A stretch of DNA of 35,720 nucleotides from a virus: positions 1 through 35,720 of IMG/VR virus record IMGVR_UViG_3300037584_004027; one strand, written 5' to 3'. Positions within the stretch are counted from its first letter, which is position 1. Every line of letters starts with the position of its first letter. The notes beneath the pieces were generated by a model. That model did not search any database. It was not told where the DNA came from and saw only the letters and a list, made by a program, of their open reading frames with translations. Both the position numbers and the translations under genes were made by a program. Shown one piece after another: positions 35,527 to 35,720 of the stretch.

Positions 35527-35720
35527 ATGGCTAGTGTACAGACGGTATACAGGACTCTGAAGGACCTGACAAACAAAGAACAGAAGGGGTTCATCACTCC
35601 AGCCGTGTTCAATCGGTTCGCATACATTGCTCAGCTGAGCATCTACAACGAATTGTTTTCAGAGCTTCTTGAGGCCAAGAAAGCACAGGTTCAAAGGCTG
35701 GACCCAGGACGTGACAAGTC
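35527..35720 (+). CDS. Partial late protein, cut by window edge
   Basis: 64 codons from the ATG to the window end: MASVQTVYRTLKDLTNKEQK, then GFITPAVFNRFAYIAQLSIY. The pattern of a short helix, NKEQxGFxTPxxFNxxAxxAQLxIY, is one I associate with unannotated structural-region proteins of Bacteroidota phages, probably head-tail connection. Only the N-terminus is visible. Confidence 0.6.
   Translation, partial: MASVQTVYRTLKDLTNKEQKGFITPAVFNRFAYIAQLSIYNELFSELLEAKKAQVQRLDPGRDK

Overview
The window is part of the genome of a tailed, HK97-type dsDNA bacteriophage whose host is probably a Bacteroidota bacterium, plausibly an aquatic flavobacterium. The phage assignment rests on a terminase large subunit, portal, scaffold-like protein, major capsid protein, collagen-like fibre and M15 endolysin. 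The host assignment rests on at least seven copies of the Bacteroidota -7 promoter box (TAnnTTTG), mostly TATATTTG, ahead of late genes, and on a VirE-N/BT4734-type primase-helicase. Host genus and virion morphology cannot be read from this window.

Left arm (1-15,135), entirely leftward. It appears to be read mainly from one promoter at about 15,176-15,207. The distal part (1-7,055) holds replication and recombination genes: a T7 endonuclease I-like resolvase, a primase-helicase, a DUF1599 nucleotide-metabolism protein, a small protein with an SSB-like tail, a RecE-like exonuclease, an ERF/Rad52-like annealing protein, a DnaA domain IV-like protein and a double-HTH regulator. Many are chained by 4-bp ATGA stop/start overlaps. 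The proximal part (7,130-15,135) is a series of small unknown genes.

The most striking part is 9.5-15.2 kb. Nearly every gene there that is not translationally coupled to its predecessor follows the same layout: upstream stop codon, compact RNA structure, an 11-nt leader motif (UCAAACUUCAA), then AUG. Two of the structures are complete type I hammerhead ribozymes (12,977-13,028 and 13,584-13,639). Four are copies of one covarying two-tier hairpin that I do not recognise. A further 450-bp segment holds a row of tRNA-like folds. The pattern suggests that the long early transcript is cut into units with standard leaders. In addition, the three genes at 13.65-15.13 kb carry about 34 perfect short hairpins with 3-4-nt loops inside their coding sequence, far above chance.

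Intergenic switch (15,208-15,847): no convincing gene, a few more short hairpins, and the divergence point of the two arms.

Right arm (15,861-35,720), rightward except one small winged-helix-like gene at 18,848-19,267. In order: virion-associated unknowns and a HEMTH metallopeptidase, a basic protein, an M15 endolysin, small unknowns, a GroES-like co-chaperonin, an HNH nuclease, an aberrant tRNA-like sequence and a tRNA-Arg(UCU), terminase large subunit, portal, fibre and beta-rich virion proteins, scaffold, major capsid protein, decoration or head-tail proteins, a lectin-like protein, an AT-hook protein and a truncated last gene. Factor-independent terminators lie at 32.77, 33.34 and 35.49 kb. 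Several promoters sit only 4-5 nt from the ATG, implying leaderless late mRNAs.
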